Source: Sphingobacterium zeae
Lineage (GTDB): Bacteria > Bacteroidota > Bacteroidia > Sphingobacteriales > Sphingobacteriaceae
Length of the DNA stretch: 64,000 nucleotides
Direction of reading: 5' to 3'
NCBI RefSeq assembly: GCF_030818895.1
Contig: NZ_JAUTBA010000001.1
Location: forward strand, 4,030,001 to 4,094,000
This document shows positions 19,061-27,636 of the stretch, piece by piece. Each line of letters opens with the position of its first letter. Positions within the stretch are counted from its first letter, which is position 1. Below the pieces are notes generated by a model. That model searched no databases, had not been told where the DNA came from, and saw only the letters and a program-made list of their open reading frames with translations. The position numbers and the translations under genes are program-made.

Positions 19061-19068
19061 CAAAACTA
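19061..19068 (-). promoter_or_regulatory. Promoter -7 element of the efflux genes
   Basis: Minus-strand TAGTTTTG matches TAnnTTTG. The usual TTTG about 19-21 bases further upstream is absent, as expected for a promoter that needs an activator; a repeat box lies at 19111-19138. Confidence 0.5.
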
Positions 19069-19110
19069 ACTGGCGAGGATTACAGGTAACTTTAGGGAAA
19101 ATTAAAGTTT

Positions 19111-19138
19111 GATTAGAAGAGATTAGAAAACGGTTAGA
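19111..19138 (-). promoter_or_regulatory. Response-regulator direct-repeat box
   Basis: Three copies of the heptamer GATTAGA / GATTAGA / GGTTAGA (19111-19117, 19121-19127, 19132-19138; TCTAAyC on the coding strand) are spaced 10 and 11 bases apart, so they face one side of the helix. This is how OmpR-type regulators usually bind. The box is 43-77 bases upstream of the -7 element and overlaps the last codons of the sensor kinase gene. Confidence 0.5.
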
Positions 19139-20480
19139 ATTTAGGGAATAATAGCGATACCGTTGTACCCAAATCAGTTGAATGGATTTCAAAGTCAACC
19201 CCTTGATCTTTAAATACAATTTGCGCAAAAGAAAGACCTATACCGCTGCCCTTGACGTTACCGACATTGGAGCCACGATAAAAAGTCTGCTTCACAGACT
19301 CCAGTTCGGCAGCTGGGATGCCAATGCCGTGGTCTATAATCTGCAAAGACAATCTGCCATTTAAATTTGTCATTTTGACAAGTACTTCTTGACTATTTGC
19401 ATATTTAAGTGCATTCTCTACTAAATTGGAGATAGAAAGTGTGACAAGCATCTTATTTCCCCAAAAATTAAAATATTGTGGTTCATCGACCTGTATATCA
19501 ATCTTCAGAGGAGCAGTAAACGATCGCGAAAGCTTGGGCACGAGATCCCAAACCACCTCATCGATCCGAAAAAGCTCTTGGGAACGTTTCACGGCCTGAT
19601 CATCTGTGAGTAAAAGAAAATTACCAATAAGCTGATTCAGAAAATTGACATGGTCGGTAATAGTTTCAGCCAATTCACGATATTCTTCTTCGCTTCTGAC
19701 CTTCGTACCGAAGACCTCCATGGAGCCCAGGATTCCCGCCAAAGGCGTTCGGAACTCGTGTGAAACATAACTGACAAAATTCTTTCTAATAATCATATTT
19801 TCACTAATCCGCCGTAGGAGTGCATTATAACTTTCAATAAGATCCTGTAGTTCGTCCTTCGTTTTTATAGTTGTCAGAGGTTCCTGAATGGTGCTTAAAT
19901 CCTTATGCTGAATTTCCTGGATTACTTTACGAATTGGGAGATAAGCATATTTACTCAGCCAAACCGACAATAAGGCGATACTGATTAATGCCACGAGAAA
20001 CACAAAGACAAGCGTAATGAGCAAACGATTCAACTGATGATTAAAGTCTGCGCTCGACTCTTTGACAAACACAAAAAAATCGCCCTGATTATCGGGATAA
20101 TACAACCCAAAATAAAAGCTGTCTGCTGTTTTAAAATAAACCGTTTTGTCTGTTTTCAGCTGTTGCAGCAAATCCTTATTAATTTGACTATCAAAACGCA
20201 TACCGCCATAACTTACTTTTCCTGCAGCATTGTAAACAGCTACCATGGCACGTTTGACCAGGCTTTCATATTGATTTTTAGATTCCAGATGCTTTAGTGG
20301 GCTCTGTTCATCTGCCTCCAGGTAATAAATGCCGGCTATCTTTGCATTTTTTTCCAGCGAGCTTATTAGATGTCGTTCAGATGAACTATAAAACATCCAG
20401 TAAATGACTACTGTTGCAAGTGCGAAAATGATAGTGAATACCAACGTTGAAAAAAGTGTAAGCCGAATCTTTAAATTCAT
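19134..20480 (-). CDS. Sensor histidine kinase (CzcS/CusS-like)
   Basis: The 448-residue kinase has two membrane helices (about residues 8-30 and 150-172) around a periplasmic sensor domain, a HAMP segment, the phosphoacceptor box SHEFRTPLAGILG and the ATP-binding N, G1 (DHGIGIP) and G2 (GSGIGLSF) boxes. It pairs with the response regulator 2 bases upstream. Context, directly ahead of a metal efflux system, suggests metal sensing in the periplasm; the stimulus itself is not visible in the sequence. Confidence 0.92.
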   Translation of the reverse strand: MNLKIRLTLFSTLVFTIIFALATVVIYWMFYSSSERHLISSLEKNAKIAGIYYLEADEQSPLKHLESKNQYESLVKRAMVAVYNAAGKVSYGGMRFDSQINKDLLQQLKTDKTVYFKTADSFYFGLYYPDNQGDFFVFVKESSADFNHQLNRLLITLVFVFLVALISIALLSVWLSKYAYLPIRKVIQEIQHKDLSTIQEPLTTIKTKDELQDLIESYNALLRRISENMIIRKNFVSYVSHEFRTPLAGILGSMEVFGTKVRSEEEYRELAETITDHVNFLNQLIGNFLLLTDDQAVKRSQELFRIDEVVWDLVPKLSRSFTAPLKIDIQVDEPQYFNFWGNKMLVTLSISNLVENALKYANSQEVLVKMTNLNGRLSLQIIDHGIGIPAAELESVKQTFYRGSNVGNVKGSGIGLSFAQIVFKDQGVDFEIHSTDLGTTVSLLFPKF

Positions 20481-20482
20481 AA

Positions 20483-21163
20483 TCAGTCCGTTGTAAGCAT
20501 GTAACCGACGCCTTTGACTGTTTTGATAATAGACGTCTCACTACCGTCGTCGACCTTGCCCCTTAAGTAGGAAACATACACATCCACGACATTCGTATTG
20601 TTATCAAAATCAATTCCCCAAACGGCCTGCAGGATAGCGGTTCGTGAGAGTGTTTTATTTCGATTTTCGATCAGGTACTTGAATAGTTTAAATTCTTTGG
20701 GAGAGAGATCGATATTTTTACCATTCTTATGGACTTCATAGCGTTCAAGATCCACTTTCAAATCACGAATTTCCACGCTGCTGTCCTTTGATATGTTTTT
20801 ATAATTATCACGGCGTACCAGGGCTTTGATACGGCTCACCAATTCCTTAAAGGAAAACGGCTTGACGAGGTAGTCATCAGCACCACTTTCCAAAGCCTCG
20901 ACCTTATCTTCAATCTCTCCTAAAGCGCTTAAAATCAATATCGGAATATGATTTTTTCGATATCTGATTGTCTTTGTGAACTGTATGCCATCTATACCAG
21001 GCAACATGATATCAAGTACAATAATATCCAAAGAATCTACATTGATCCATTCACGTGCTGCTTCCGCAGATTCAACTAAAATGACCTGATGCCCCATTTC
21101 TTCCAAACCTTTCACAACAAAGCTGCTAATCCGACGATCGTCCTCTACTAAAAGTATCTGCAT
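20483..21163 (-). CDS. OmpR-family response regulator
   Basis: This 226-residue regulator has a receiver domain with acidic DD near residues 8-9, phospho-acceptor Asp near 51 (LDIMLPGIDG) and conserved Lys in the LVKPF segment. A winged-helix domain follows, ending NVVDVYVSYLRGK...VKGVGYML, the standard OmpR/PhoB signature. It probably binds the direct repeats at 19111-19138 and switches on the efflux genes. It is the first gene of a five-gene minus-strand unit. Confidence 0.93.
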   Translation of the reverse strand: MQILLVEDDRRISSFVVKGLEEMGHQVILVESAEAAREWINVDSLDIIVLDIMLPGIDGIQFTKTIRYRKNHIPILILSALGEIEDKVEALESGADDYLVKPFSFKELVSRIKALVRRDNYKNISKDSSVEIRDLKVDLERYEVHKNGKNIDLSPKEFKLFKYLIENRNKTLSRTAILQAVWGIDFDNNTNVVDVYVSYLRGKVDDGSETSIIKTVKGVGYMLTTD

Positions 21164-21493
21164 ACACTACGCTGTTTATTTTTATGCGGGATTATAAAAA
21201 TGATGAATTCCCTTCGGGATCTTACAAGTATACGAATTTACAATTTAATCGTTCGGTAATCCATAGTGCCCCCACTTTTTCAATCCTGTCCACTATAATT
21301 TTTATTGATACAGCACGATACACCATGCCGTCAAAGACAATTTGCCTACATAACGCTGTACATACTCTGCAATATGAAACAACAATCCGATAATGTGGCG
21401 GGGACTGCTGATCAACATTAATTAATTCGGGCATAAATATGGCGTGTAGTCTAAATTGGTTATATTTAACCTAACCATTCGAAAAGGATTAAG
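21164..21493. other. Intergenic region between divergent regulators
   Basis: This 330-base stretch separates the response regulator (minus) from an AraC-type gene (plus). It must hold both promoters, but no TAnnTTTG match with a spaced TTTG was found in either direction, and no credible small gene was seen. Confidence 0.5.
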
Positions 21494-21883
21494 ATGAATA
21501 CAGCATTGCCTCCGAATAAGAAAAGAAGTGAAGAAATTACGATTCAATATTTTGAGTTCCTGGATCGTCATCTCGCAGAATTGATTAACGGAGTCAGCAT
21601 AGAAATGTTTGAGCTTCAACATATTGCAAACACACTTTGCGTCTCACAAAAGCATCTTATCAAGATAATACAGGAAACGTCGGGAAATCACCCGTGCCAT
21701 TTTTATGTACAAAAAATATTGACCTGTTCCAAGGACCTGCTTACCAATAGCGAGTTGACCATTTCGGAGATCGCAAGAACGCTGACCTACGACCCATCCA
21801 ACTTCACCAAATTTTTTAAAAAATATGAGGGCATGTCCCCTTCGCAATTTCGTCAATTGCAAAAAGCGAAAAGTTCACCATAA
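21494..21883 (+). CDS. Short AraC-family regulator
   Basis: The 129-residue protein is essentially only the AraC DNA-binding domain: two helix-turn-helix units, the first around LQHIANTLCVSQKHLIKII and the second ending in the family signature DPSNFTKFFKKYEGMSPSQFR. There is no effector domain. It lies 50 bases before a short-chain dehydrogenase gene and probably controls it. Confidence 0.88.
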   Translation: MNTALPPNKKRSEEITIQYFEFLDRHLAELINGVSIEMFELQHIANTLCVSQKHLIKIIQETSGNHPCHFYVQKILTCSKDLLTNSELTISEIARTLTYDPSNFTKFFKKYEGMSPSQFRQLQKAKSSP

Positions 21884-21933
21884 CAGAACCCTTAACATTT
21901 ATGAAATTTGCTGTAATCAAAATTTAAATTATT

Positions 21934-22689
21934 ATGGCAAGAAATGATGTAAAAGAAAAAGTTGTCCTTATTGCTGGTGGTGCAAAAAATCTGGGTGGAT
22001 TATTAAGCCGGGATTTTGCAGCTAAAGGGGCAAAACTGGTGATCCATTATAACAGTGAAAACACCAAAAAAGATGCTGAGAAAACAGTAACGGCTGTAGA
22101 AGCCTTAGGTACAGAAGCATTACTAGTCCAAGCGGACCTAACCAAAATTGAGCATATCACGAAACTTTTTGATGCAGCCATTGATCGATTCGGAGGCGTA
22201 GATATCGCCATCAACACTGTCGGTAAAGTATTAAAAAAGCCAATTGTGGACACCACAGTCGAAGAATACGATAGCATGAGTGATATCAATTCAAAAGTTG
22301 CCTATTTCTTTATTCAGGAGGCAGGGAAAAAACTGAATGTAAATGGCAAGATCTGCACCATTGTTACCTCGTTATTAGCGGCCTATACCGGATTTTACTC
22401 GACTTATGAGGGACTGAAAGCTCCTGTAGAACATTTTACGCGAGCCGCATCAAAGGAATTCGGTGAGCGAGGTATTTCGGTTACAGCCGTAGCTCCAGGC
22501 CCAATGGATACGCCATTTTTCTACGGACAGGAAAGTGAGGATGCTGTTGCCTACCACAAATCTGCCTCAGCATTGGGTGGGCTAACGGATATAAAAGACA
22601 TTGCGCCTCTGGTTGAGTTCCTTGTCACCGATGGCTGGTGGATTACCGGCCAGACGATTTTCGCCAATGGCGGTTATACAACACGGTAA
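21934..22689 (+). CDS. Short-chain dehydrogenase/reductase
   Basis: This 251-residue Rossmann-fold oxidoreductase has the cofactor loop AGGAKNLGG near the N-terminus, the NTVG segment (variant of NNAG) and the catalytic Tyr-x3-Lys as YEGLK, with the preceding Ser in VTSLLA. The PGPMDTPFF segment closes the cofactor site. The substrate is not evident. It follows an AraC-type gene and ends at a strong terminator. Confidence 0.92.
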   Translation: MARNDVKEKVVLIAGGAKNLGGLLSRDFAAKGAKLVIHYNSENTKKDAEKTVTAVEALGTEALLVQADLTKIEHITKLFDAAIDRFGGVDIAINTVGKVLKKPIVDTTVEEYDSMSDINSKVAYFFIQEAGKKLNVNGKICTIVTSLLAAYTGFYSTYEGLKAPVEHFTRAASKEFGERGISVTAVAPGPMDTPFFYGQESEDAVAYHKSASALGGLTDIKDIAPLVEFLVTDGWWITGQTIFANGGYTTR

Positions 22690-22697
22690 ACGACCAA

Positions 22698-22726
22698 GAG
22701 AAAGCATCCTAAAAGGGTGCTTTCTC
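22698..22726 (+). terminator. Rho-independent terminator of the SDR gene
   Basis: A 12-bp stem (one G-U pair) around loop TAAAA is followed by ATTTTTC, eight bases behind the stop codon of the dehydrogenase gene. Confidence 0.88.
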
Positions 22727-22768
22727 ATTTTTCCCACCGAAAGATAAACGAGCCTGCTTATTGATAAA

Positions 22769-23027
22769 TTACAATTGCTCCAAAAAGCGAAGATAGTCCA
22801 CAACGCCCTGTTCTATCCATTCGGCTCGAATCATTTTCTATTCCATAAAAGACAAACGGCTTTTGATAATCTGCTTTAACATAGTCAAAAGCAATTTCAA
22901 ACGGACTTGTCAATTGTTCCGTAACGTATACGGAGATCAGAAAATGTTTACCCGATATTACCGAACGCATGCTGACGTACAGTTGTGCAAACTGGAAGAT
23001 AGTGCAGTTGTAAAACGTACAGTACAT
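22769..23027 (-). pseudogene. Frameshifted gene remnant downstream of DinB
   Basis: A minus-strand frame with protein-like composition (segments SVYVTEQLTSPFEIAFDYV and KADYQKPFVFYGIE) runs down to an A-run at 22834-22837, where it loses its frame. Removing one A joins it to a natural-looking C-terminus, MIRAEWIEQGVVDYLRFLEQL, ending at TAA 22771-22769. The upstream side stays open to about 23120, inside the end of the DinB gene, without a good start codon. I do not recognise the family. It may be a decayed small gene formerly co-transcribed with DinB, or a chance open frame. Confidence 0.35.
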
Positions 23028-23088
23028 GCTGAAGAGTCCGCGCGGGTCATGTATGAACTGACCGAGCTTTGTTATCAGCTCAGACCGA

Positions 23089-23598
23089 TCAACGAGGAAC
23101 TGGGGGAAGACAACGTGCCGTCACGAGCAATTGGCCAACGTGACGCTGCGCATGTTCTGCAGCATGGAACAACAGGCCAATCAATGTAGTGGGGATGCGC
23201 TTTCTTCCCAAAAAACGTTGCTCGCACAACGTATCCGGATCGATTAAAGTTAATTTCTGCAAAGATTGTCTAATCTGTTCATGTAAGTTTTCGACAAGAG
23301 ATGCAGGACTAATATCGACATTTTCTTTGCCTTCTCTGTGGAGGTAATCAAATTGTTCGTCCGTTAGAGGTTTGTTTTCAGCATAAGTAAACATGCGATC
23401 GATAACCCCAATGATATGTTGTAAGTGAAAACCTATGCTGGCATTCCCACAGGGTCTTGTCCAGAGCTGTTGCGGGGACAACCGATCAGTATAGGTTGAA
23501 ACATCCTCTGCAACCTGCAAAAGTGTATGTGCAACAGGCTGCAACAGATTGGGAATTCCCGCAATGGGCCCGCGCATCCACACTTCTAAATTTTCCAT
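23089..23598 (-). CDS. DinB-family protein
   Basis: The 169-residue protein is a DinB/YfiT-like four-helix bundle. The three metal-ligand histidines are in order: first in GFHLQHIIGVIDR, then the pair in FHAAEHAQRHVGQ near the C-terminus. Members are metal-dependent, often thiol-S-transferases or stress proteins, but many have no known role. The C-terminal tail beyond HVGQLL looks unusual (TARCLPPVPR) and overlaps a decayed frame downstream, so the end of the gene may have been altered. Confidence 0.85.
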   Translation of the reverse strand: MENLEVWMRGPIAGIPNLLQPVAHTLLQVAEDVSTYTDRLSPQQLWTRPCGNASIGFHLQHIIGVIDRMFTYAENKPLTDEQFDYLHREGKENVDISPASLVENLHEQIRQSLQKLTLIDPDTLCEQRFLGRKRIPTTLIGLLFHAAEHAQRHVGQLLVTARCLPPVPR

Positions 23599-23741
23599 AG
23601 CTATATAACCTCTAATTTTCTTCTATTTATCCGCTGCTATATCCACCTAGCTAAATGTGTAAGTAAAAACAAGCTTTGATAAAGTAAAAATAATGACTTC
23701 TTTTAATTTGTTTAAAGAACAGCAAATTATTTTAAAATAAA

Positions 23742-23773
23742 TTTGCATAGTGTAGAAAATACACTTACATTTG
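23742..23773 (+). promoter_or_regulatory. Bacteroidota promoter of a short RNA
   Basis: TTTG (23742-23745) and TACATTTG (23766-23773) are spaced by 20 bases, an exact match to the TTTG / TAnnTTTG promoter. No gene follows; instead a short segment ending in a terminator hairpin does. Confidence 0.6.
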
Positions 23774-23778
23774 TATCA

Positions 23779-23843
23779 TCATAATTTAGGTTTATAATTG
23801 GTTATTTAAGGTTTTCATTCTCCCCGTTTGAAAACCTTTTTTT
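23779..23843 (+). ncRNA. Putative small RNA, copy 1
   Basis: Behind a consensus promoter come the box ATAATTTAGGTT-ATAATTGGTTA and then a hairpin AAGGTTTTCA (23808-23817) / TGAAAACCTT (23829-23838) with the C-rich loop TTCTCCCCGTT and a run of seven T. The same box and a hairpin with different stem bases but again a TTC-CCC loop recur at 46916-46983 on the other strand. That is the pattern of a short structured transcript of about 65 bases. An alternative reading in the opposite direction, as a leader of a lost receptor gene, is discussed in the findings. Confidence 0.45.
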
Positions 23844-24085
23844 ATTTACACCATCATTATACGCTCAAAAACAGTATAGACTTTCTTCAGCATGTGCTAC
23901 CTAGCGAATACGGACTGAAACAGACACCGGTATCCTGATATTATCACCAAGGGGCTCAAAAAGAGCCGATTTGTCTCAACTTACTTGAGATTATCATACT
24001 TTTCCAACTTTCCAGTTCTTTTACCAGCTCTTTTATATGCTGAGCAAGCAAATCGTACATTTTAGGAAAAACTTTTCATTTCAAA

Positions 24086-24120
24086 CAGGAAAGGGCAATG
24101 TGTCTCATTGCCCTTTCCTG
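24086..24120 (-). terminator. Strong terminator of the Gfo/Idh-DUF1080 operon
   Basis: A perfect 15-bp stem (CAGGAAAGGGCAATG at 24086-24100 with its complement at 24106-24120) and a 5-base loop lie just behind the minus-strand operon. The following U-tract is interrupted. Confidence 0.75.
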
Positions 24121-24143
24121 TTGTATACCCAATTACTAGTGTA

Positions 24144-25559
24144 TTACATCTTGTAATATTGCTCCCAGCCTCTAGCAGGAGGAGGTCCGGCTAGAAGAGC
24201 ATTGGCAAATTTATCATTGACAATTTCTTTTGTCTGTGTATTCAGTACCAATTTGCTATTTAAACGCTGTGCAATGACACCTAAACAAAACACTTGGCTC
24301 AAAGGGCCTGCAATTTCAAAAGCCGAGCGGGTCTTTTCTTCCCCTTTACAGCCTTTTAAGAAATTAGCGAAGTGGTTTGATGGTGATTTTGGCACTTCCG
24401 GTAACCGAGATTCCATTTCTTTAGCCCTGGGTTCTGGAATAATCTGCAGTGTACTGGCGTGCGAACCACCTTTAAATATCAAATCCTTTCCATAAATAAT
24501 CTTTCCGGGATTTAATTTAGCGGGCTCTAATTTTCCTGTACTTGGTGGAGGGATATTGGGATCCAGTCCGGATACCCCATAGCCTTCGGGTATAGGTGGC
24601 AAATTATCCAAGCCGTCATACCAATTAATATCTACTGCAGGCATTTTTTTTCTTTTTGGAAAATGAAATTTTAAGGTGGAAGACATCGGAAAAAAATACG
24701 AATTATACCCATCTAGCTTTACCGCTGAGACTTCGGTCGGGAGTCCCAAATCTAAAAATTCATGTGCTGTATCCAATATATGTGCCCCCCAATCGCCCAA
24801 AGCGCCCATTCCGAAATCGTACCAACAACGCCATTGTCCATTGACAAAATCTTTATTATAATTGTGACCAATAGTCTGCATCTGCCAGAGATCCCAGTCT
24901 AGCGTTTCGGGTATCATCTCGGCGGCAGGAAAGCCCTTCATATTCACGTCCCAGCCATGCCATCTGCGCGGCATATTCATGTGCGCATCTATGCGTGTAA
25001 CATCTTTAATAATACCCGCATCTTTCCAAGTTTTAAACTGAAAATAATTTGCTTCGGAGTGCCCTTGGTTTCCCATTTGGGTAGCAAGTTTTGGATTTTT
25101 CCGAGCTTTTTCTGTCATAAGTTCAACCTCAAGAAACGTTCTTGCCATTGGTTTTTCCACGTAAACATGTTTGCCCAAATCCAATGCAAGCATCGTTATT
25201 GCAAAATGAGAGAAATCAGGGGTTCCTATACTCACAGCATCGATCTGATTTCCCATTTTGTCAAACATCACCCTAAAATCCTTAAATTGAGGTGCGTCGG
25301 GAAACATACCCAATATCTCTTGTGTATGTTTAGCACCAAGATCCACATCACATAAGGCTACGATATTACAGAGTCCAGTCTTATAGAGTTCTTTAATGAT
25401 TTCTGCTGCCCTATTGCCTAATCCTACGCATGCTAGATTAACACGTTCATTGGGTTTGGCCAGATTGACCTTTCCTAAGACACTGTTGGACAACATAACA
25501 GCTCCTGCAGCAATAACGGACTGTTTAACAAAGCTTCTGCGCGATAAATAATGATTCAT
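24144..25559 (-). CDS. Tat-exported Gfo/Idh/MocA-family oxidoreductase
   Basis: The 471-residue protein starts with a twin-arginine signal (SRRSFVKQ, then a hydrophobic stretch ending VLG), so it is folded with its NAD(P) cofactor before export. The Rossmann loop VGLGNRAAEIIKEL is at about residue 42 and the EKPMART motif with the conserved Lys near residue 135. Such exported oxidoreductases are common in Bacteroidota next to DUF1080 proteins and are thought to act on sugars, for example in 3-keto-glycoside chemistry. It lies 11 bases behind the DUF1080 gene. Confidence 0.92.
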   Translation of the reverse strand: MNHYLSRRSFVKQSVIAAGAVMLSNSVLGKVNLAKPNERVNLACVGLGNRAAEIIKELYKTGLCNIVALCDVDLGAKHTQEILGMFPDAPQFKDFRVMFDKMGNQIDAVSIGTPDFSHFAITMLALDLGKHVYVEKPMARTFLEVELMTEKARKNPKLATQMGNQGHSEANYFQFKTWKDAGIIKDVTRIDAHMNMPRRWHGWDVNMKGFPAAEMIPETLDWDLWQMQTIGHNYNKDFVNGQWRCWYDFGMGALGDWGAHILDTAHEFLDLGLPTEVSAVKLDGYNSYFFPMSSTLKFHFPKRKKMPAVDINWYDGLDNLPPIPEGYGVSGLDPNIPPPSTGKLEPAKLNPGKIIYGKDLIFKGGSHASTLQIIPEPRAKEMESRLPEVPKSPSNHFANFLKGCKGEEKTRSAFEIAGPLSQVFCLGVIAQRLNSKLVLNTQTKEIVNDKFANALLAGPPPARGWEQYYKM

Positions 25560-25570
25560 AAAGAGTAGTC

Positions 25571-26962
25571 TTAATTGGGTGTATTGATTTTTATACTGCG
25601 AAAGGAGACCCGATCACCGTGGTCCTGCAAAAGAATAAAGCCTTCCTCGGCTTCGCCAAAGCTCTCCCAGTCTTTATATTTGCTGATTTGAACCAAATCT
25701 TTAAACGCTTTGGAGCCCCGTTCATAAGACAGCATTTTAATGCCATTCAAATAATGTTCAACTTTATTATCTGCTGTAACAACAACTCTACCCCTATTCC
25801 ATTCACCGATCGGTCTGCGTGCACGCTCATCACGGTTGGATGTGATGAGGTCATATAGGGAGGCCAACGTACGGTTTCCATCCCTACCTAATTTCGCATC
25901 AGGGTGCAAAGCATCATCAAGCACTTGGTATTCCAAACCAATAGCCGATCCTTTTGATTTTTCTTTCAAGGTGACAAAATATTTCACACCACTATTTGCA
26001 CCTGGACTAAGCTTAAATTCAAATGAAAGATCAAACACAGCATATTTATCTTTTGTGACAATATCTCCACCATTCGTTGATTCTCCACCATCAGATTTTA
26101 GCACAGTCATTTGTCCGTCCTTGACTTCCCACCCACGTTCTGGAAACTTATCGCTATGTATGCTACGCCAACCTGTATTGGTTTTACCGTCAAATAAGAG
26201 TTTAACACCCTTTTTCTTTTCAGCATCCACCACTTCATTGGGCTTGAGATTGACGATATATACATCTTTAGGAAAACCTTTTGGTTTAAGATCAGTTGTT
26301 TTTATTTTTACATTCTTAAAATAAACTTTCTTTCCATCCAATTGCGCCGGAATACTATGCACCTGAAGTCCGATAAACCCCGTTCTATCAATCGTATCAA
26401 CAACGTACGACACTGGTATATCATTGACCCAAGTCAGCAGCTCATCGCCGATGGCCTCTATTCGGATATGATTAAATTGTTCTGCTTTATATGCTGTTTT
26501 TGCATTCTCATTTAAATCTAAGGGATAAATCCATCCGCGACGTGCTTCATCATATATTCCACCCGTCCACGCGCGCGCGGATGGGTCAATCTCTACTTGT
26601 CGTCCATATACACGCCCTCGTCCATCGTTGCCTTTTGGATCGAGATGGCTTCTAGTTTGGATACCTGAATTAGTTTCCTTTCCTTCAAGTTTAATATCAA
26701 GCTCCAATATGAAATCACCGTATTCTTTCTCAGTAATTAAAAAAGAATTGGGGGTACCCTTAGTCATTCGCCCAACAATAGCATCTCCCTCAATAGAATA
26801 GGGTGCTTTTCCTCCAACAGTTTTCCAGCCATTTAGCGTCTTTCCATCAAAAAGGTTTGTCCAACCTTTGTCATTACTCTTATCTGCCTGGGCATAGGCC
26901 AATACAACATTGCTGACCATAGCTGCCACTAAAACAGATTTAAATAGTGTATTTCTTCTCAT
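25571..26962 (-). CDS. Double DUF1080 (3-keto-disaccharide hydrolase) protein
   Basis: The 463-residue exported protein carries two DUF1080 domains in tandem: one from about residue 33 (WTNLFDGKTLNGWKTVGG) to 225 and a second from about 250 (KLLFDGKTNTGWRSI) to the end. DUF1080 has a concanavalin-like fold and some members cleave 3-keto-glycosides. The signal peptide ends near AYAQ. With the oxidoreductase behind it, it could form an oxidise-then-cleave pair for glycosides; this is inference from context. Confidence 0.9.
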   Translation of the reverse strand: MRRNTLFKSVLVAAMVSNVVLAYAQADKSNDKGWTNLFDGKTLNGWKTVGGKAPYSIEGDAIVGRMTKGTPNSFLITEKEYGDFILELDIKLEGKETNSGIQTRSHLDPKGNDGRGRVYGRQVEIDPSARAWTGGIYDEARRGWIYPLDLNENAKTAYKAEQFNHIRIEAIGDELLTWVNDIPVSYVVDTIDRTGFIGLQVHSIPAQLDGKKVYFKNVKIKTTDLKPKGFPKDVYIVNLKPNEVVDAEKKKGVKLLFDGKTNTGWRSIHSDKFPERGWEVKDGQMTVLKSDGGESTNGGDIVTKDKYAVFDLSFEFKLSPGANSGVKYFVTLKEKSKGSAIGLEYQVLDDALHPDAKLGRDGNRTLASLYDLITSNRDERARRPIGEWNRGRVVVTADNKVEHYLNGIKMLSYERGSKAFKDLVQISKYKDWESFGEAEEGFILLQDHGDRVSFRSIKINTPN

Positions 26963-27636
26963 TTTATCATTTAATCTTGAGTCTATCGACCCGGTTTATT
27001 TATTCATCATTGGTTTGTAAATCATAACAAGTTTTACCCCACATACATCCTAATTTAGGTATGGGCTATTCGTTTCAATTGAATTGAATTGGCAAAACAA
27101 GATATTAATTAATATAAGTGAAATGAACCAAATGATATGATTTATTTACGAAAACGTTTGAATCCATACAAAAGAAAGCTTGTTCCATTCCAAAGTAAAA
27201 GTGTTTAGGCTATATCGTTAGGTTAAAAGATGAAATGTAAAAAATCTCCTTAAATCACGCTTTTAGACTGTTCCTTTTGAGAGCTGACAACAAGTTTATT
27301 TAAACGTGGACGTGTTCCTTTGGTGTCAATATGCAAAGATGAAGCTAATCAGCAAGCTGCGTTCGCTATCGATTTCGTGCGCTGGAGGGCGAATTTGGTG
27401 ATATGATAATCTTTAAGATGCGTAAATGAAAACAATCGGTAAAATATTTGGATAATACGAAAATTATACACAACTTTAAAGCACAAGCACCTGATCTAAA
27501 ACAGGCTACAAATTAGTAGAGGAAATTTTTTATTTTAAAACGATGATTTTATCTTACAATCGATGATGGATAAAATTCTACATTAGTTTTTTTTGCAGAA
27601 AAACTTACTTAATGTACAAAAAGTAGCATACGAAAT
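26963..27636. other. 674-base region without a gene
   Basis: This AT-rich region separates the divergent DUF1080 and hypothetical genes. A small palindrome CCTAATTTAGG is at 27049-27059. The part around 27340-27410 has clearly higher GC than its flanks and short open frames, which may be a trace of a lost gene, but nothing recognisable was found. No terminator-like hairpin or consensus promoter was seen. Confidence 0.4.

Noticed and set aside
22863..23189. Plus-strand 108-codon frame overlapping the DinB gene
   Set aside because: It is antisense to the conserved DinB histidine motif and has no recognisable domain; the minus strand explains the region better.
23956..24060. Minus-strand 34-codon frame starting MYDLLAQHIKELVKEL
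   Set aside because: Plausible helical text but no homologue recognised, no ribosome site or promoter; kept out of the features.
27049..27059. Palindrome CCTAATTTAGG, similar to part of the hairpin element box
   Set aside because: The conserved second half of the box and the hairpin are missing, so it is not a third copy; short palindromes are expected by chance in AT-rich DNA.
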